A stretch of DNA of 64,000 bases from CAIKMD01 sp035552195 (GTDB lineage: Bacteria > Pseudomonadota > Alphaproteobacteria > ATCC43930 > CGMCC-115725): assembly GCA_035552195.1 (NCBI GenBank), contig DASZLU010000034.1:1-64000 (forward strand). The letters run 5' to 3'. Numbering within the stretch: the stretch's first letter is position 1; every line of letters starts with the position of its first letter. Shown piece by piece: positions 45,132 through 54,599 of this stretch. A model generated the notes under the pieces. It ran no database searches. It was not told the origin of the DNA and worked only from the letters and a program-made list of their open reading frames with translations. The translations under genes were made by a program, and so were the position numbers.

Positions 45132-46738
45132 GCCGCGATATTCTTTATTTTATCGGCAAGCCGGGGCACGCCGAGGCGATGACAGCCGCGCTCGCTGGCT
45201 CAAAGGCCGCGCTGCTCGGCCGGATGAGTCAGCTCGGGCTCAATGTGCCGCCGGCCTTCGTTTTGCCGGCGACGCTTTGCGCGGCCGTCAACCGCGGCGA
45301 TCCGGCGGGATTGGAGGCGGTCGAGCGCGCGTTGCGCGATGGAATTTCCTGGCTCGAGCAGACGACCGGGCGACGGTTCGGCGATAGCCGGATGCCTCTT
45401 CTCGTCTCCGTGCGCTCGGGCGCGGAGAAATCGATGCCCGGCATGCTGTCGACCGTTCTCGACGTCGGCATGAACAACGTCAGCGTCCACGGCCTCATTG
45501 CGCAGAGCGGTAATCCTCGCCTTGCGTGGGACTGCTATCGCCGCTTCATTCAAATGTATGCCGAAGTGGTTGGCGGCGCATCGCAGGCCAGTTTCGATGC
45601 GGCCCTGATGGAAATCATGCGCGGCGAAGCGGTCGCGAGCGAAAGCGATCTCGATTGCGAGGCGCTGGAGCGCCTGACCCACAGTTTTCGCACCATTGCC
45701 ATGCGCGAAACAGGCGGGATCCCGAAGGCGCCGGCCGAGCAGCTCTTCGCCGCGACACAAGCGGTGTATCGCTCCTGGGAGAGCCCGCGCGCCCAGGAAT
45801 ATCGCCAGCTCAATCGACTGGACGGATTGATCGGCACGGCGGTCACGGTGCAGGCGATGGTATACGGGAATACGGGCGGCCGGTCAGGCGCCGGCGTCGC
45901 CTTCAGTCGCGATCCCGCGACCGGCGCCAAAGACCTCTATGTGGATTTCCTCAGCGATGCGCAAGGTGAAGATGTCGTCTCCGGTCGGCGCGCGCCCAAC
46001 GGCCTCAATGCTCTCGCGGCGCGGTTGCCGGTCGCGGCCAAGGAGCTGAGCGAGGGCGCGGCGCGGTTGGAGCGCGAATTGGGTGATGTCCAGGACATCG
46101 AATTCACCATTGAGGACGGCAAGCTGTTCTTTCTCCAAACCCGGGCGGCCAAACGAACGCCGCGGGCAGCGCTGCGGATTCTGGTCGACCTCGTTCGCGA
46201 AGGCGTTATCGATCGTGCGACCGCGGCCGCGCGCGCGACACAGATCGATACCGAAGCGGCGCGCCTCACACGCTTTACGACGGACGTTCCTGCCATTGGG
46301 AAAGCGATCTCCGCTGCCCCCGGTGTAGCAAGCGGCCGTGCGGTGTTCGACAGCACGCGGGCGAAGATCATGGCCACCGACGGCGTGCCCGTGATTCTGA
46401 TCCGACACGACACCTCGACGGAAGACATTGGCGGCTTCGCCGTTGCCGCCGGAATCCTGACGGCGACGGGCGGGCGAACGGCTCACGCAGCCGTGGTGGC
46501 GCGACAACTCGGCAAGGTGTGCCTCGTAGCATGTCGCGACCTCACGATCGATGCTGACGCGCGCTGCGCGCAGCTCGGCGGACATCCGCTCAAAGAAGGA
46601 GATTGGCTCTCACTCGACGGCGACCGCGCCGAAGTTTCGTTGGGACGGCGCGAGATCATCTCGGAACTACCGACGGCCGAGCTGGCCGAAATCGCGGCCT
46701 GGCGACGCTGTGCGGACGAGGCGAAAGCGATCGTCTGA
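45128..46738 (+). CDS. Pyruvate phosphate dikinase-like protein lacking the C-terminal pyruvate/PEP domain
   Basis: A 536-residue protein against about 870-900 for PPDK. The N-terminal nucleotide-binding domain is clear (PLLVSVRSGAEKSMPGMLSTVLDVGMN; FSRDPATGAKDLYVDFL), followed by FLQTRAAKRTPRAALRI and the phosphohistidine domain GGRTAHAAVVARQLGK with the catalytic His. The sequence ends soon after, so the TIM-barrel that binds pyruvate/PEP is absent. It could therefore transfer phosphate to another partner or substrate. It is coupled to the PhoU-like gene upstream and lies beside phosphoketolase, phosphate acyltransferase and acetate kinase. Confidence 0.85.
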   Translation: MSRDILYFIGKPGHAEAMTAALAGSKAALLGRMSQLGLNVPPAFVLPATLCAAVNRGDPAGLEAVERALRDGISWLEQTTGRRFGDSRMPLLVSVRSGAEKSMPGMLSTVLDVGMNNVSVHGLIAQSGNPRLAWDCYRRFIQMYAEVVGGASQASFDAALMEIMRGEAVASESDLDCEALERLTHSFRTIAMRETGGIPKAPAEQLFAATQAVYRSWESPRAQEYRQLNRLDGLIGTAVTVQAMVYGNTGGRSGAGVAFSRDPATGAKDLYVDFLSDAQGEDVVSGRRAPNGLNALAARLPVAAKELSEGAARLERELGDVQDIEFTIEDGKLFFLQTRAAKRTPRAALRILVDLVREGVIDRATAAARATQIDTEAARLTRFTTDVPAIGKAISAAPGVASGRAVFDSTRAKIMATDGVPVILIRHDTSTEDIGGFAVAAGILTATGGRTAHAAVVARQLGKVCLVACRDLTIDADARCAQLGGHPLKEGDWLSLDGDRAEVSLGRREIISELPTAELAEIAAWRRCADEAKAIV

Positions 46739-46797
46739 AACATGCAAGGCTTGGCGCAGTCGAGCGTAGCGTCCCATTGCCCTCGTCGGACGCGAGT

Positions 46798-49200
46798 CTA
46801 GGCGGCTGGCTCGGCCGGCGACCAGCGCCATTCCCGCACCTCGGGCATATCCTCGCCGTAACGGCAGATATGAGTCTTGTGCTCGATCAGCTTGTCGCGG
46901 ATCGCTTGCTTCGCATAGGCGGCGACGTAACCGAGTTGCGGCAGCCGATCGATCACATCGGAGGCGAGGTGAAAGCGGTCGAGTTCGTTGCGCACGACCA
47001 TATCGAATGGGGTCGTTGTCGTACCTTCCTCACGGTAACCGCGGACATGGATGCTATCATGGTTGTGCCGTCGGTAAGTGAGCCGATGGATCAGCCACGG
47101 ATAGCCGTGATGCGCGAAAATCACCGGCTTGTCCGTCGTGAACAACGCATCGAAATCGTGGTCCGTCAAGCCGTGAGGATGCTCGTCATGCGGCTGCAAG
47201 GCCATCAGATCGACAACATTGATGACACGGATCTTGAGCCGCGGCACATGCCGCCGCAGCAAGTCAACTGCAGCGAGGGTCTCAAGTGTCGGCACATCGC
47301 CGGCGCAGGCCATGACGACGTCCGGCTGACTGCCCCGGTCATTGCTCGCCCATTCCCAAATGCCGATCCCGGCCGTGCAATGCTTCACGGCCTCGTCCAT
47401 GCTCAGCCATTGCGGCGCCGGCTGCTTGCCCGCGACAATGACGTTGATGCGGTTCCAGCTCATGAAGCAATGTTCCGTAGTGAAAAGGAGCGAGTTCGCA
47501 TCCGGCGGCAGGTAGACGCGGACTATCTCGGCTTTCTTGTTGCACACGTAATCGATGAATCCGGGATCCTGGTGGCTAAAACCGTTATGGTCTTGGCGCC
47601 AAACATGCGAGCTCAGGAGATAATTGAGCGAGGGGATGGCACGCCGCCACGGAATATTGCGGCAGCTTTCAAGCCATTTCGCATGCTGATTGAACATCGA
47701 ATCGACAATATGGATGAAAGCCTCGTAACAGTTGAAGATGCCGTGCCGTCCCGTGAGGAGGTAACCTTCGAGCCAGCCTTGGCAGGTATGCTCTGAGAGA
47801 ATCTCCATCACGCGGCCCCCGGGCGCGAGATGGTCGTCATAGGTCAAGCGCTCGGCTTGCCAGGCCCGATCCGTCGCTTCGAAGACATGCGACAGTCGGT
47901 TGGACGCGGTTTCGTCGGGACCGAAGACCCTGAAATTCCGTCGCCGCTCGCTCGCCCGCAGAATGTCTCTGAGATACTCCGCCATGACCGCCGTGGATTC
48001 CGCGTAGCTGTCGCCCGGATGCTTGAGCGGCAGTGCGTATTGGCCGATCTCAGGCAGGTCGAGCTCGCGCATCAGCAGGCCTCCATTCGCGTGCGGATTG
48101 GCGCTCATGCGGCGCTCGCCTTTCGGCGCGAGCGCGGCGATCTCCGGGCGCAACGTGCCACTCTCGTCGAATAGCTCGCCGGGGCGATAGCTCTTCATCC
48201 AGCTCTCGAGCAGTTTCACATGGGCGGGCTTGTCCATGTCGGCGATCGGGACCTGGTGCGCGCGCCAAAAGCCCTCCGTCTTGAGGCCATCGACTTCCTT
48301 GGGGCCCGTCCAGCCCTTCGGACTCTTCAGAATGATCATGGGCCAGATCGGCCGCCCGCTCGCGTTGTTCTCCCGAGCCGCGGTCTGGATGGCACGGATC
48401 TCATCGAACACACGATCGAGCGTGCCGGCAAGAAGCTGGTGCATCGTTGCCGGATCATCGCCCGCAACGAGATACGGTTTATAACCATAGCCGACAAAAA
48501 GGCTTTTCAGCTCGTCGGCTCCGATACGCGCGAGCACGGTCGGGTTCGCGATCTTGTAACCGTTGAGATGAAGGATCGGCAGGACGGCGCCGTCATGCAC
48601 CGGGTCGAGAAATTTGTTCGAATGCCACGAGGCCGCCATCGGCCCCGTCTCGGCTTCACCATCGCCGACCACGCAGGCGGCAATGAGACCAGGATTGTCG
48701 AACACGGCGCCATAAGCGTGCGATAGAGCATAGCCGAGCTCGCCACCTTCGTGAATCGATCCTGGCGTTTCCGGCGCCGCATGGCTGGGAATACCGCCGG
48801 GAAAGCTGAATTGTCTGAATAGGCGTTGCATTCCCTTCGCGTTTTGCGGAATGCGCGGATAGACCTCGCTGTAGGTGCCTTCGAGCCACGTATTGGCGAC
48901 GATGCCGGGTCCCCCATGTCCCGGCCCCGCGACGAAGATCATATTGAGATCGCGCGCCTTAATTAGACGATTGAGATGTACGTAGAGAAAATTTAGGCCG
49001 GGCGTCGTTCCCCAATGCCCCAAAAGGCGGGGTTTCAAATGCGCGCGGGCAAGTGGCTCGGCGAGAAGCGGGTTGTCGAGAAGATAAATTTGCCCGATGG
49101 ACAAATAGTTGGCAGCGCGCCACCACGCATCGATGAGGCACAACGCGTCTTCCGACAGCGGCGACGGTACCGAGTCAGTCGAGGGGACGTCCTTGAGCAT
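46798..49200 (-). CDS. xfp: Phosphoketolase (xylulose-5-phosphate/fructose-6-phosphate)
   Basis: An 800-residue, full-length thiamine diphosphate-dependent phosphoketolase. It cleaves xylulose-5-P (or fructose-6-P) with phosphate to acetyl-P and glyceraldehyde-3-P (or erythrose-4-P). Marks include LLGHWGTTPGLNFLYVHLNRLI, VAGPGHGGPG, GGELGYALSHAYGAVFDNPGLIAACVVGDGEAETGP (ThDP-binding) and RWKQDHNGFSHQDPG-like RQDHNGFSHQDPGF. The ATG at 49200 is chosen because the protein then starts as relatives do (MLKDVPSTDS). Divergent from the phosphate acyltransferase/acetate kinase genes, which consume acetyl-P. Confidence 0.96.
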   Translation of the reverse strand: MLKDVPSTDSVPSPLSEDALCLIDAWWRAANYLSIGQIYLLDNPLLAEPLARAHLKPRLLGHWGTTPGLNFLYVHLNRLIKARDLNMIFVAGPGHGGPGIVANTWLEGTYSEVYPRIPQNAKGMQRLFRQFSFPGGIPSHAAPETPGSIHEGGELGYALSHAYGAVFDNPGLIAACVVGDGEAETGPMAASWHSNKFLDPVHDGAVLPILHLNGYKIANPTVLARIGADELKSLFVGYGYKPYLVAGDDPATMHQLLAGTLDRVFDEIRAIQTAARENNASGRPIWPMIILKSPKGWTGPKEVDGLKTEGFWRAHQVPIADMDKPAHVKLLESWMKSYRPGELFDESGTLRPEIAALAPKGERRMSANPHANGGLLMRELDLPEIGQYALPLKHPGDSYAESTAVMAEYLRDILRASERRRNFRVFGPDETASNRLSHVFEATDRAWQAERLTYDDHLAPGGRVMEILSEHTCQGWLEGYLLTGRHGIFNCYEAFIHIVDSMFNQHAKWLESCRNIPWRRAIPSLNYLLSSHVWRQDHNGFSHQDPGFIDYVCNKKAEIVRVYLPPDANSLLFTTEHCFMSWNRINVIVAGKQPAPQWLSMDEAVKHCTAGIGIWEWASNDRGSQPDVVMACAGDVPTLETLAAVDLLRRHVPRLKIRVINVVDLMALQPHDEHPHGLTDHDFDALFTTDKPVIFAHHGYPWLIHRLTYRRHNHDSIHVRGYREEGTTTTPFDMVVRNELDRFHLASDVIDRLPQLGYVAAYAKQAIRDKLIEHKTHICRYGEDMPEVREWRWSPAEPAA

Positions 49201-49434
49201 CGCTCGCGCTCCCAGATATGAGGGAAACGTGCTTTGTCGGCCGAGGTGATGAGGTGCGATCGCCCACAAATTTCGGCGGCGACGAGGGCAGGCCATTCTC
49301 GATCCAAAAGAGCGCGTGCCAGTAGAATTGCAAAACTGAGGATCGGGATAAAGCCCCCGGATCGATGCCGCCGTGCTGACTCTGACAGGTGCGCGTGCTA
49401 GTGACTAGGGCGCGTCTCCGAAGGAGCGAGCGTC

Positions 49435-50391
49435 ATGTCATTGTCACGCGAGCATGAGAAATACGAGGCGCTGATCTATATGTGCCACGCGCTGGCGCCG
49501 CTGCACACAGCCGTGGTGCATCCTTGCGACACAAGCGCACTGACGGCCGCAGTCGATGCCGCGCAGGCAAAGATCATAAAGCCGATTTTGGTGGGGCCCG
49601 AGGCCAAAATCCGTGCAGCAGCGGCCGCGGCAAATCTCGACATTTCCGCCTACCCCCTGGTCACAACGCCGCACAGCCATGCTGCAGCCGAGAAGGCGGT
49701 CGAACTCGTGCGCGCTGCCCAAGCCGATGCGCTGATGAAAGGCAGCCTCCATACCGACGAAATGATGGCCGAGGTGGTACGCAAGGATACCGGGATTCGC
49801 ACCGAGCGACGCTTGAGCCATGTCTTCATCATGGACGTACCGACCTATCCCAAGCCGCTCTTCATCACGGATGCAGCGGTGAATATTTTCCCGACGTTGG
49901 AAGAGAAGGTCGATATCGTGCAGAATGCGATCGATCTCGCGCGCGCGCTTCTGATCGAGCAGCCGAAAGTCGCAATCCTCTCCGCGGTCGAGACGGTAAG
50001 TTCCAAGATTCCTTCGACGATCGACGCCGCGGCGCTATGCAAGATGGCCGAGCGAGGACAGATCACGGGAGGAATACTCGACGGGCCGCTGGCGCTCGAC
50101 AACGCCATCAATCATGAGGCCGCAGCGATCAAGCATATCAACTCAGCGGTTGCCGGCGACGCCGACATCTTGCTTGTGCCCAATCTCGAAGCTGGCAATA
50201 TGCTGGCGAAAGAACTAAGCTTTCTCGCCAATGCCGACGCCGCCGGAATCGTGCTCGGCGCGCGCGTGCCTATTATCCTGACCAGCCGCGCCGATGATTT
50301 GCGCACGCGTATCGCGAGTTGCGCCGTCGCCGCGCTCTACGCCCAGTGGGCACGCCACGCGATGCGCGAACTCGGAAAGCTCGCGGACTGA
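49435..50391 (+). CDS. Phosphate acetyl/butyryltransferase family protein
   Basis: A 318-residue PTA_PTB family enzyme, exchanging acetyl (or butyryl) between phosphate and CoA. Family features: PILVGPEAKIRAAA, ADALMKGSLHTDEMM, RLSHVFIMDVPTYPKPLFITDAAVNIFPTLEEK and GILDGPLALDNAI. Length is that of Ptb-like and short Pta forms. Its stop is 2 bases before the ackA start, forming one transcript. With phosphoketolase this gives acetyl-CoA from acetyl-P. Confidence 0.92.
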   Translation: MSLSREHEKYEALIYMCHALAPLHTAVVHPCDTSALTAAVDAAQAKIIKPILVGPEAKIRAAAAAANLDISAYPLVTTPHSHAAAEKAVELVRAAQADALMKGSLHTDEMMAEVVRKDTGIRTERRLSHVFIMDVPTYPKPLFITDAAVNIFPTLEEKVDIVQNAIDLARALLIEQPKVAILSAVETVSSKIPSTIDAAALCKMAERGQITGGILDGPLALDNAINHEAAAIKHINSAVAGDADILLVPNLEAGNMLAKELSFLANADAAGIVLGARVPIILTSRADDLRTRIASCAVAALYAQWARHAMRELGKLAD

Positions 50392-50393
50392 GC

Positions 50394-51587
50394 ATGCGAG
50401 ATCCAATTCTCGTCCTCAATGCCGGTTCATCGAGCATCAAATTCTCGTTCTATGAGACCGCGTCCGACGGAACGCTGGCGGCTCTCGCGCATGGCCAAGT
50501 CGAGGCCATCGGCAACGGGGCGCGGCTCGAAGTGGCCGATGCCGCCGGCAAGAAGCTGGCCAGCGCGCCGCTGGCGATCAACGACCATACCGGCGGCATT
50601 GCGGCCATCCAGGATTGGTTCGCAGCACACGTGGGTAGCGAAGCGAGTCTTGCCGGGATCGGGCATCGTGTGGTTCATGGCGGCACGGCTTATACCGCGC
50701 CGGTGATGATCGACGCGGCGGTAATAGGTCAGCTCGAAGCGCTCATCCCGCTCGCGCCTCTGCATCAGCCGCACCATCTCGCCGCCATTCGCGCCGTCAG
50801 TGCGATCGCGCCGCGCGTACCCCAGGTGGCGTGCTTCGATACTGCCTTTCATGCGAGTGAAGCACCGGCCGCGCAAGCTTACGCGTTACCGCGCGCACTC
50901 ACAGAGAAGGGAATCCGGCGCTACGGCTTTCACGGCCTATCCTATGAGTACATCGTCTCGATCTTGCCCGAGGTTGCGCCCGATTGCGTCGGCCGCAAAC
51001 TGGTGATCGCACACCTCGGCAATGGCGCCAGCATGTGCGCCATCGAGAATGGCCGCAGCGTCGCGACCACGATGGGCTTCACGGCTCTCGAAGGGCTTGT
51101 CATGGGCACGCGCAGCGGCTCCCTCGATCCCGGCGTTCTGCTCTATTTGCTGCAGCAGGAACACATGGACGCGAAGACGATCGAGCAGTTGCTCTATCAG
51201 CATTCGGGGTTGCTCGGCGTGTCGGGGATTTCGAGCGACATGCGCAGCTTGCTGGCAAGCGAGCGGCCCAGCGCGCGGGAAGCGATCGAATTATTCGTCT
51301 ACCGCATTAGACGCGAGCTCGGCTCATTGGTTGCCGCGCTCGGCGGACTGGACGCGTTGATTTTCACGGCGGGCATTGGCGAGAACGCCGCCGAGATCCG
51401 TGCTCGTGTATGTACGGACGGAGCTTGGGTCGGAATTGTGCTCGACCCGGCCGCCAACGCAAAACACGGCCCGCGTATTTCGCACGACGGGTCGCGCGTC
51501 GCGGCCTGGGTCATTCCAACAAATGAGAACCTCGTCATTGCACGACATACACGCCGTCTTCTCGACCCACACGCCCTCGAAGCGTAA
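50394..51587 (+). CDS. ackA: Acetate kinase
   Basis: A 397-residue acetate kinase, which makes acetate and ATP from acetyl-P and ADP. ILVLNAGSSSIKFSF at the N-terminus is signature 1; GHRVVHGGTAYTAPV is signature 2. The Arg/Asp catalytic region is PQVACFDTAFH, and FTAGIGENAAEIRARVC closes the active site. It is coupled to the phosphate acyltransferase gene (2-bp gap), giving the ATP-yielding half of the phosphoketolase route. Confidence 0.97.
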   Translation: MRDPILVLNAGSSSIKFSFYETASDGTLAALAHGQVEAIGNGARLEVADAAGKKLASAPLAINDHTGGIAAIQDWFAAHVGSEASLAGIGHRVVHGGTAYTAPVMIDAAVIGQLEALIPLAPLHQPHHLAAIRAVSAIAPRVPQVACFDTAFHASEAPAAQAYALPRALTEKGIRRYGFHGLSYEYIVSILPEVAPDCVGRKLVIAHLGNGASMCAIENGRSVATTMGFTALEGLVMGTRSGSLDPGVLLYLLQQEHMDAKTIEQLLYQHSGLLGVSGISSDMRSLLASERPSAREAIELFVYRIRRELGSLVAALGGLDALIFTAGIGENAAEIRARVCTDGAWVGIVLDPAANAKHGPRISHDGSRVAAWVIPTNENLVIARHTRRLLDPHALEA

Positions 51588-51781
51588 GTGCGGGCCTCTC
51601 ACTAAACCGTAGAAGCAAGCTGAGATCGAGGACGGCCTTTCGAAACCAAAAGCTCTTCGACCGGATTCGCGATCGAAGCAACACAGAAAAGCGTCCCCCT
51701 TGATATGGTCAACGTGGGTATGGGACACGTTGCGCTTATTTGGCTAGTCCACATGCCGGCCTAACACAAAGCGACGCGCGC

Positions 51782-53512
51782 TTAATCCTTGTCCAAAAGG
51801 AGCCGTATTTTCGCTGCGAGCGCATCGTAAGTGAAAGGCTTGACGATGAGTTCGACACCTCGATCTAGTTTGCGGTTGTGGATGATGGCGTTCCTCGCAT
51901 AGCCGGTCGTAAACAGCACTCTGATATCGGGGCGTCGCCGATGCGCCTCATCCGCGAGTTGTCGGCCGTTCAGGGCGCCCGGCAACCCAATGTCGGTGAA
52001 TAGCAGCCTTATTTGAGGTTCAGTCATGAGCTTACTCAAGGCCGCATCGCCGTCGGCCGCTTCCAACACTACGTAACCCAGTTCTCGCAAAGTTTCGACG
52101 CTGTATTGCCGGACATCGGGCTCATCTTCAACAACAAGGATTGCTTCCCTGTCCGTTGCGAGAGGTGCTATCGACGACCGTTCGTTTCCAAGAGTCGGTG
52201 CTTCTGCTGCACCGGCGCGAAGAAAGTAAAGCTTTACGGTGGTACCTAGCCCGGGCTCACTGTAGAGCTTGATGTGGCCGCGAGATTGTTTGACGAATCC
52301 ATACACCTGCGACAGGCCAAGACCGGTGCCTTCGCCAGCCTTTTTCGTCGTGAAAAAAGGCTCGAAGGCTTTGGCGATCACCTCAGGTGTCATGCCGTAT
52401 CCGCTATCGGTCACGGCCAGCATGACGTATTGCCCAGGCGTGACCTCTTGATTTGAGGCCGCATAGGCTTCGTCCAGATGTGCGTTCGTCGTCTCAATCG
52501 TCAATTTTCCTCCAGCGGGCATCGCATCTCGTGCGTTGACGGCGAGATTGAGCAAGGCGTTTTCAAGCTGGTTGGTATCAGCCGAGATCGGCCAGAGCCC
52601 GGCGGAGAGCACCGTTTCGATCCTGATGCTTTCACCAATCGTGCGCACGAGCAGGTCGGACATGTTAATAACGAGCTTGTTCACATCAACCGGCCTTGGA
52701 TCGAGCGGCTGTTGGCGCGAGAAGGCCAATAGACGATGAACCAACGTGGTTGCGCGTTCAGTACCGCGCAAGGCCCTGGCGAGTAGCTCGTCGAGTTGCG
52801 CGTTAGTCCCTCCAAATTGCCGCTGGGCCGTCTGAATATTTCCGCCAATGATGGTGAGCAGATTGTTGAAGTCGTGGGCCACACCCCCAGTAAGTTGGCC
52901 GACAGCGTCCATCTTCTGGCTCTGGCGCATCCGCTCCTCGGCCAAACGTCTCTCGGTGAGATCGCAAGTAATTTTGGCGAATTGCACGACGGCCCCCGTA
53001 CTATCGCGGATCGCGTCGATAACCGCGCTCGCCCAAAATCGGCTCCCGTCTTTGCGAATACGCCATCCTTCGGCTTCAAACTTGCCGGTACGGGCAGCCG
53101 TGGCCAACGCCCGTTTCGGTAGGTCGGTCTCCTGATCCTCTTCTGTATAGAACCGCGCGAAGTTTTCCCCGACGATTTCGCGAGCGGTGTACCCTTTGAT
53201 TCGTTCTGCGCCGGCATTCCAAGTCATGACGACGCCATCCAAGTCGAGCGTATAGATCGCGTAGTCGGCTATGCCTTCGACCAATTTGCGGAAAGTAGCG
53301 TCGGTTTCGTCAGACCGATCGGTGACTCGCGCGATCCCCTCATGATGGATGCAGCGCCCATCTTGCCAAATCTGAAAGCCGCCATACTCCTTATGCGCAC
53401 CGTAAATCCCGCGTGCAGCAATTGTTGCATCGCCGTCGGTTTGCACATCCAGTTCTTCCCGCCCTGCGATATGTCCGTCCGGTCCGAGAAAATAACACCG
53501 ATAGGTCGGCAT
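51782..53512 (-). CDS. PAS-containing hybrid histidine kinase with receiver domain
   Basis: A 576-residue cytosolic hybrid kinase. A small N-terminal segment (MPTYRCYFLGPDGHIAGREE; about 1-60) precedes one PAS domain (about 75-195, LDGVVMTWNAGAERIKGYTAREIVG). The dimerisation/phospho-acceptor site is GGVAHDFNNLL, and the ATPase domain has NALLNLAVNARDAMP and GTGLGLSQVYGFVKQS. The receiver domain at the C-terminus (LVVEDEPDVRQY; phospho-acceptor Asp in LLFTDIGLPG) would take the phosphate. GGAGG precedes the ATG. No cognate response regulator is adjacent, and no membrane span or signal is seen. Confidence 0.93.
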   Translation of the reverse strand: MPTYRCYFLGPDGHIAGREELDVQTDGDATIAARGIYGAHKEYGGFQIWQDGRCIHHEGIARVTDRSDETDATFRKLVEGIADYAIYTLDLDGVVMTWNAGAERIKGYTAREIVGENFARFYTEEDQETDLPKRALATAARTGKFEAEGWRIRKDGSRFWASAVIDAIRDSTGAVVQFAKITCDLTERRLAEERMRQSQKMDAVGQLTGGVAHDFNNLLTIIGGNIQTAQRQFGGTNAQLDELLARALRGTERATTLVHRLLAFSRQQPLDPRPVDVNKLVINMSDLLVRTIGESIRIETVLSAGLWPISADTNQLENALLNLAVNARDAMPAGGKLTIETTNAHLDEAYAASNQEVTPGQYVMLAVTDSGYGMTPEVIAKAFEPFFTTKKAGEGTGLGLSQVYGFVKQSRGHIKLYSEPGLGTTVKLYFLRAGAAEAPTLGNERSSIAPLATDREAILVVEDEPDVRQYSVETLRELGYVVLEAADGDAALSKLMTEPQIRLLFTDIGLPGALNGRQLADEAHRRRPDIRVLFTTGYARNAIIHNRKLDRGVELIVKPFTYDALAAKIRLLLDKD

Positions 53513-53924
53513 AATGTCCTCCAAACACGCTATGCGCGGCAATCCGGCTCAAAGATGTGAAGTAAGGAAGTAAAGCCGACGCTCTGCGTTCGGTTCCCTG
53601 GCTGAGCTCAAGGTATCATTTGGCGTGCCCGTTACCGTTATCCCGTCACCGTTATGACGAATCGGGTAAGACGAATCGGGCATAATGCTCCTCGCGGAGA
53701 CCGGCATGACGTTCGGCCGCTGGCGACACCATAATCGCTGCAGCGCCTGTCCGTAGGCGCGGCCGTGCGTTACCTGAAGATTTTTGCTACCAGTCCGTTA
53801 GCGCCTTCATCACGATATTCAAGGAACCATTGGGTCCGTCGCCCCGACGCCATCTCGCCTACGGAGCGCATGGGTGTGCTTACGTAATCACGCGGCCAAC
53901 CGAAAGCGGGTTACGCCTCGAGCG
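53513..53924. other. Gap upstream of the histidine kinase gene
   Basis: About 410 bp with no gene. It contains short direct repeats, ACGAATCGGGTAAG / ACGAATCGGGCATA at about 53655-53687 and two nearby CCGTTAtC-type copies. These could be binding sites for a regulator of the kinase gene, but there is no further support. Confidence 0.4.
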
Positions 53925-54095
53925 TTAGCAGCCGCCGTCCGATTTCGGCGGATCGAGACCATCCAGATCATCGGCCCACCTAACAAGATCGTTTGCCACC
54001 TCGATCAACGCGGCTTTCGATTTCGTATCCGTGATTGTGTGACTGACAGCCAGCAATTGCGCGGCATGCGCGCGAAGGTACTTTGACCCGAGCAT
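53925..54095 (-). CDS. Small helical hypothetical protein (56 aa)
   Basis: A 56-residue frame beginning MLGSKYLRAHAAQLLAVSHT and ending DPPKSDGGC. Its core TDTKSKAALIEVANDLVRWADDL resembles the neighbouring 64-aa protein (SHARKALEALADELEQQA) and the 42881 protein. GGAG lies 5-8 bases before the ATG, inside the 3' arm of the hairpin at 54099-54120. It is the second gene of a two-gene unit, 12 bp after the 54108 gene stop. No function is known. Confidence 0.65.
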   Translation of the reverse strand: MLGSKYLRAHAAQLLAVSHTITDTKSKAALIEVANDLVRWADDLDGLDPPKSDGGC

Positions 54096-54098
54096 TTG

Positions 54099-54120
54099 AT
54101 ACTCCTGCTAAGGAGTATCG
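54099..54120 (-). promoter_or_regulatory. Hairpin joining two small genes, hiding the downstream ribosome binding site
   Basis: On the minus strand GATACTCC and its exact complement GGAGTATC form a stem around the loop TTAGCA. The stop codon TAG of the upstream small gene lies in the loop, and the GGAG ribosome binding site of the downstream gene forms the 3' arm. A ribosome finishing the first gene would open the stem, so translation of the second gene would depend on the first. Confidence 0.6.
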
Positions 54121-54302
54121 CTTTGCGAAGCTGGCTTATCCTGCCTGCCGGTGCTCTGGTCTTGGCGTTCGAGCTCAATTGCCTGCTGCTCAAGCTCATC
54201 AGCTAGTGCTTCTAGAGCCTTTCTTGCATGGCTGTCGGTGAGAGCCGCTGCCAAACCTCGCGCATGAGTGGCTTTGTCCCGCAGTTTCTGGGCTTCGCTC
54301 AC
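54108..54302 (-). CDS. Small helical hypothetical protein (64 aa)
   Basis: A 64-residue frame beginning MSEAQKLRDKATHARGLAAALT, with the helical core HARKALEALADELEQQAIELERQ and a polar Gln/Ser/Asp-rich tail. It is the first gene of a two-gene small-protein unit and its stop codon lies in the loop of a hairpin. I do not recognise the family; similarity to the 53925 and 42881 frames suggests a small group of related proteins in this genome. Confidence 0.62.
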   Translation of the reverse strand: MSEAQKLRDKATHARGLAAALTDSHARKALEALADELEQQAIELERQDQSTGRQDKPASQSDTP

Positions 54303-54496
54303 GATACCGTCCTTATTACAGGCGGGAGTGTGCGCAACCTCTCTTCAGGGGGTAGGCGGATCTCTCAGCCGCTGATGCCTGGCGTCTTGCCGTGCCAGCG
54401 ATAACAAGAACCTATGCACGATCGGTGCGCCGCGCCAGGTCGATTAGTCTCCGCCGCGGAATCGTCTTATTTGGCGTCAGCGGTCGATCGAAGAAA

Positions 54497-54515
54497 AGCC
54501 CCGCGGAGCGGGGCT
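54497..54515 (-). terminator. Terminator-like hairpin (minus strand)
   Basis: AGCCCCGC and its complement GCGGGGCT surround a 3-base loop, followed on the minus strand by TTTTC. It would end a minus-strand transcript coming from the IS5 remnant, or is a leftover of that element. Confidence 0.55.
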
Positions 54516-54599
54516 AGTGTCATTCTTTCATTTGGATACGCGCACACGATATAGAAATTCACCCCGATAACACCCTTGCGCAGTCGAGGTTCCGCTTTA

